Shown here one piece after another: positions 62,756 to 64,000 of a stretch of 64,000 nucleotides of DNA; position 1 is the stretch's first letter; each line of letters begins with the position of its first letter. Under the pieces are notes generated by a model. It ran no database searches. It had not been told where the DNA came from and saw only the letters and a list, made by a program, of their open reading frames with translations. The DNA is from Craspedostauros australis. Lineage: Eukaryota > Bacillariophyta > Bacillariophyceae > Mastogloiales > Achnanthaceae. The position numbers and the translations under genes were made by a program. Location: contig JAMXDE010000044.1 of assembly GCA_026770025.1 (NCBI GenBank), positions 62,001 through 126,000 on the forward strand, in the 5' to 3' direction.

Positions 62756-63617
62756 GGCATGAACCAGTGGCGGTGTTCGAGTTGGAAGGGTTGGGGAAGA
62801 CTTGCGAGAGGGAGCGCAAGCCGAGGGAGTTGGGAGGACTCACACTCGCGGAACAGGGTGTGCGAAAACAAAAATTAACCTTCCAACCACCCGAACTAGT
62901 GAAGGCACATGAACCAACTCTTGCAAAGTCATTCAATGACAGAAACGTGGAGACATGGCGCTGAACAAACAGTCTAAATGTGGAGCTCCTGTCCTCCATT
63001 AATCTGGTATTGTTATCATGGTATCTACACACATTAGTACATCAACCGTTGACAATACTACGATGGGTACCGAAGGTCAAAAAGGGAGCGTCAGTCCAGG
63101 GTGGGAGGCGACTGGGAAGGGTTCTACCGCAGCTCCCAAAGTTGCCCACTACGACACGGCATCGAACCGATGATAAAATAGATAAGTGGAAATCATTTCG
63201 GAACGGAGGAATACGGTTTTTTATGAACTATTGTAGAATAGATGCTATGCCAACATGAATGGTTTTGACTTGGTGACGGGTCCGGGTGGTGCGGATCTGT
63301 TGATGCCGATGCCGATGCCGATGCCGATGTTCCTGTTGTTTGTGTTGTGTTTTGCCATCAAGACACGGGACAAGCGCTGAAAACGACTCCGAGCATCGTG
63401 GACGACTCCGAGCGTCGTGATTTGAATCACTGAAATGATGGGAACTTCGACTCAATCGACTGATTCATTGGCTCGAGAATAACGCTTATAACGCCAATAC
63501 TGTTTGAAAAAGCGAACTCCAATCACAAGAACGCCATAGGATCATTCGGGTCGAACCCATCGCTCAGGTCGTACCGTCTGGCAGTCAACCAGTACGACCA
63601 TCCAGTCTTGTGGCGAT
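62756..63617. other. Unassigned region with a GATGCC hexamer repeat
   Basis: About 860 bp with short ORFs only. A hexamer repeat (GATGCC, four to five units) lies at 63303-63330. No gene, RNA or repeat partner was identified. Confidence 0.35.
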
Positions 63618-63961
63618 CAAACAGACCCAAAAGAAATTGGCGATTGTTGGCTACAATTGGCTACAGATTTTGGATCAGTTTTTCCCACGTTCAGACTTGA
63701 TGTTGCAGACACCCAATCGAACATCTCTTTACATCTACGTAAAATTCAGAGCCAGGGCTATCCAGGAAAGTAATAACATTATCTTGTTGTTACTACTATC
63801 TTGTCGATCTTAATGTGTTTGTTGGCCCCCTTGGTGTGGTTTTGCCTTCGGACGAAGGACGGACCGGGTTTTCATTGGCTACAAGTAGGATTCTACAGGA
63901 GTTCAGTAGGATCTTGCCTCTTTTCTTCGAGAAATTCGACCCTCCATCTTTGAAGTCTCCG
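63618..63961 (+). repeat. Dispersed repeat, copy 2
   Basis: About 344 bp, similar to 17788-18136 in the same orientation with scattered substitutions and small indels. It ends at the shared GAAGTCTCCG. The remaining 39 bases to the window edge show no match. Confidence 0.8.
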
Positions 63962-64000
63962 CGCTGAGCATTCGTTGGCTCATTCGCAACAATGCGTATC

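Noticed and set aside
63530..63600. GGGTCGAACCC-like segment considered as a tRNA T-arm
   Set aside because: No acceptor, D-arm or anticodon arm could be folded around it.

Overview
This is a 64 kb piece of eukaryotic nuclear DNA. I place it in a photosynthetic stramenopile, most likely a diatom, with moderate confidence. The arguments are a nuclear gene for an EGY-type (plastid) site-2 metalloprotease, many Copia-type LTR retrotransposons of the kind that dominate diatom genomes, a mariner-like transposase, a decayed non-LTR RNase H relic, sparse introns (three inferred, about 230-250 bp, GTAAGT donors, all phase 0) and bacterial-like gene spacing. No rRNA, tRNA, CRISPR or operon was found, and nothing in the sequence names a species.

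The left third (1-15.6 kb) is gene-dense. In order it holds a two-exon EGY-like intramembrane protease (265-3132, minus), a Gfo/Idh/MocA oxidoreductase (3844-5043, plus), a large protein with a transglutaminase-like Cys/His core (5355-7541, minus), a 1.3k-residue protein with an acidic, low-complexity N-terminal half (8043-11837, minus), and a three-exon five-pass membrane protein (12087-15577, minus).

From about 15.6 kb onward the window is accessory DNA. It contains one arm of a dispersed repeat (17788), and a 5 kb structure made of two identical-looking 1258-bp inverted arms (18736-19993 and 22510-23767) around a decayed reverse-transcriptase/RNase H relic. Next come an internally deleted ankyrin-BTB pseudogene (24124) and its intact paralogue (26423-27931). 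Copia element 1 (29268-36559) follows, and then a large ankyrin-repeat gene (37751-39775, minus). Copia element 2 (41578-49063, minus) is inserted inside a 60-63-bp minisatellite. Copia element 3 (50252-59397, minus) is inserted inside the reading frame of a mariner-like transposase (50193-50251 plus 59403-60771). The last 3 kb hold fragments of unknown elements and the second copy of the dispersed repeat.

The most notable observations are these. (i) Element 3 cleanly splits the transposase ORF: a 5-bp duplication (CACAA) restores one continuous frame when the insert is removed. (ii) Element 1 has a canonical -1 slippery heptamer directly on its gag stop codon, with pol open in the -1 frame. 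(iii) Element 1 has a primer-binding site matching an anticodon arm (half-tRNA priming). (iv) Elements 1 and 3 carry hydrophobic membrane segments between Gag and protease. (v) Element 3 LTRs have AGTT...AACT ends instead of TG...CA. (vi) Element 2 has lost the C-terminal half of RNase H. (vii) The long inverted-repeat element has homogeneous arms around a decayed interior.
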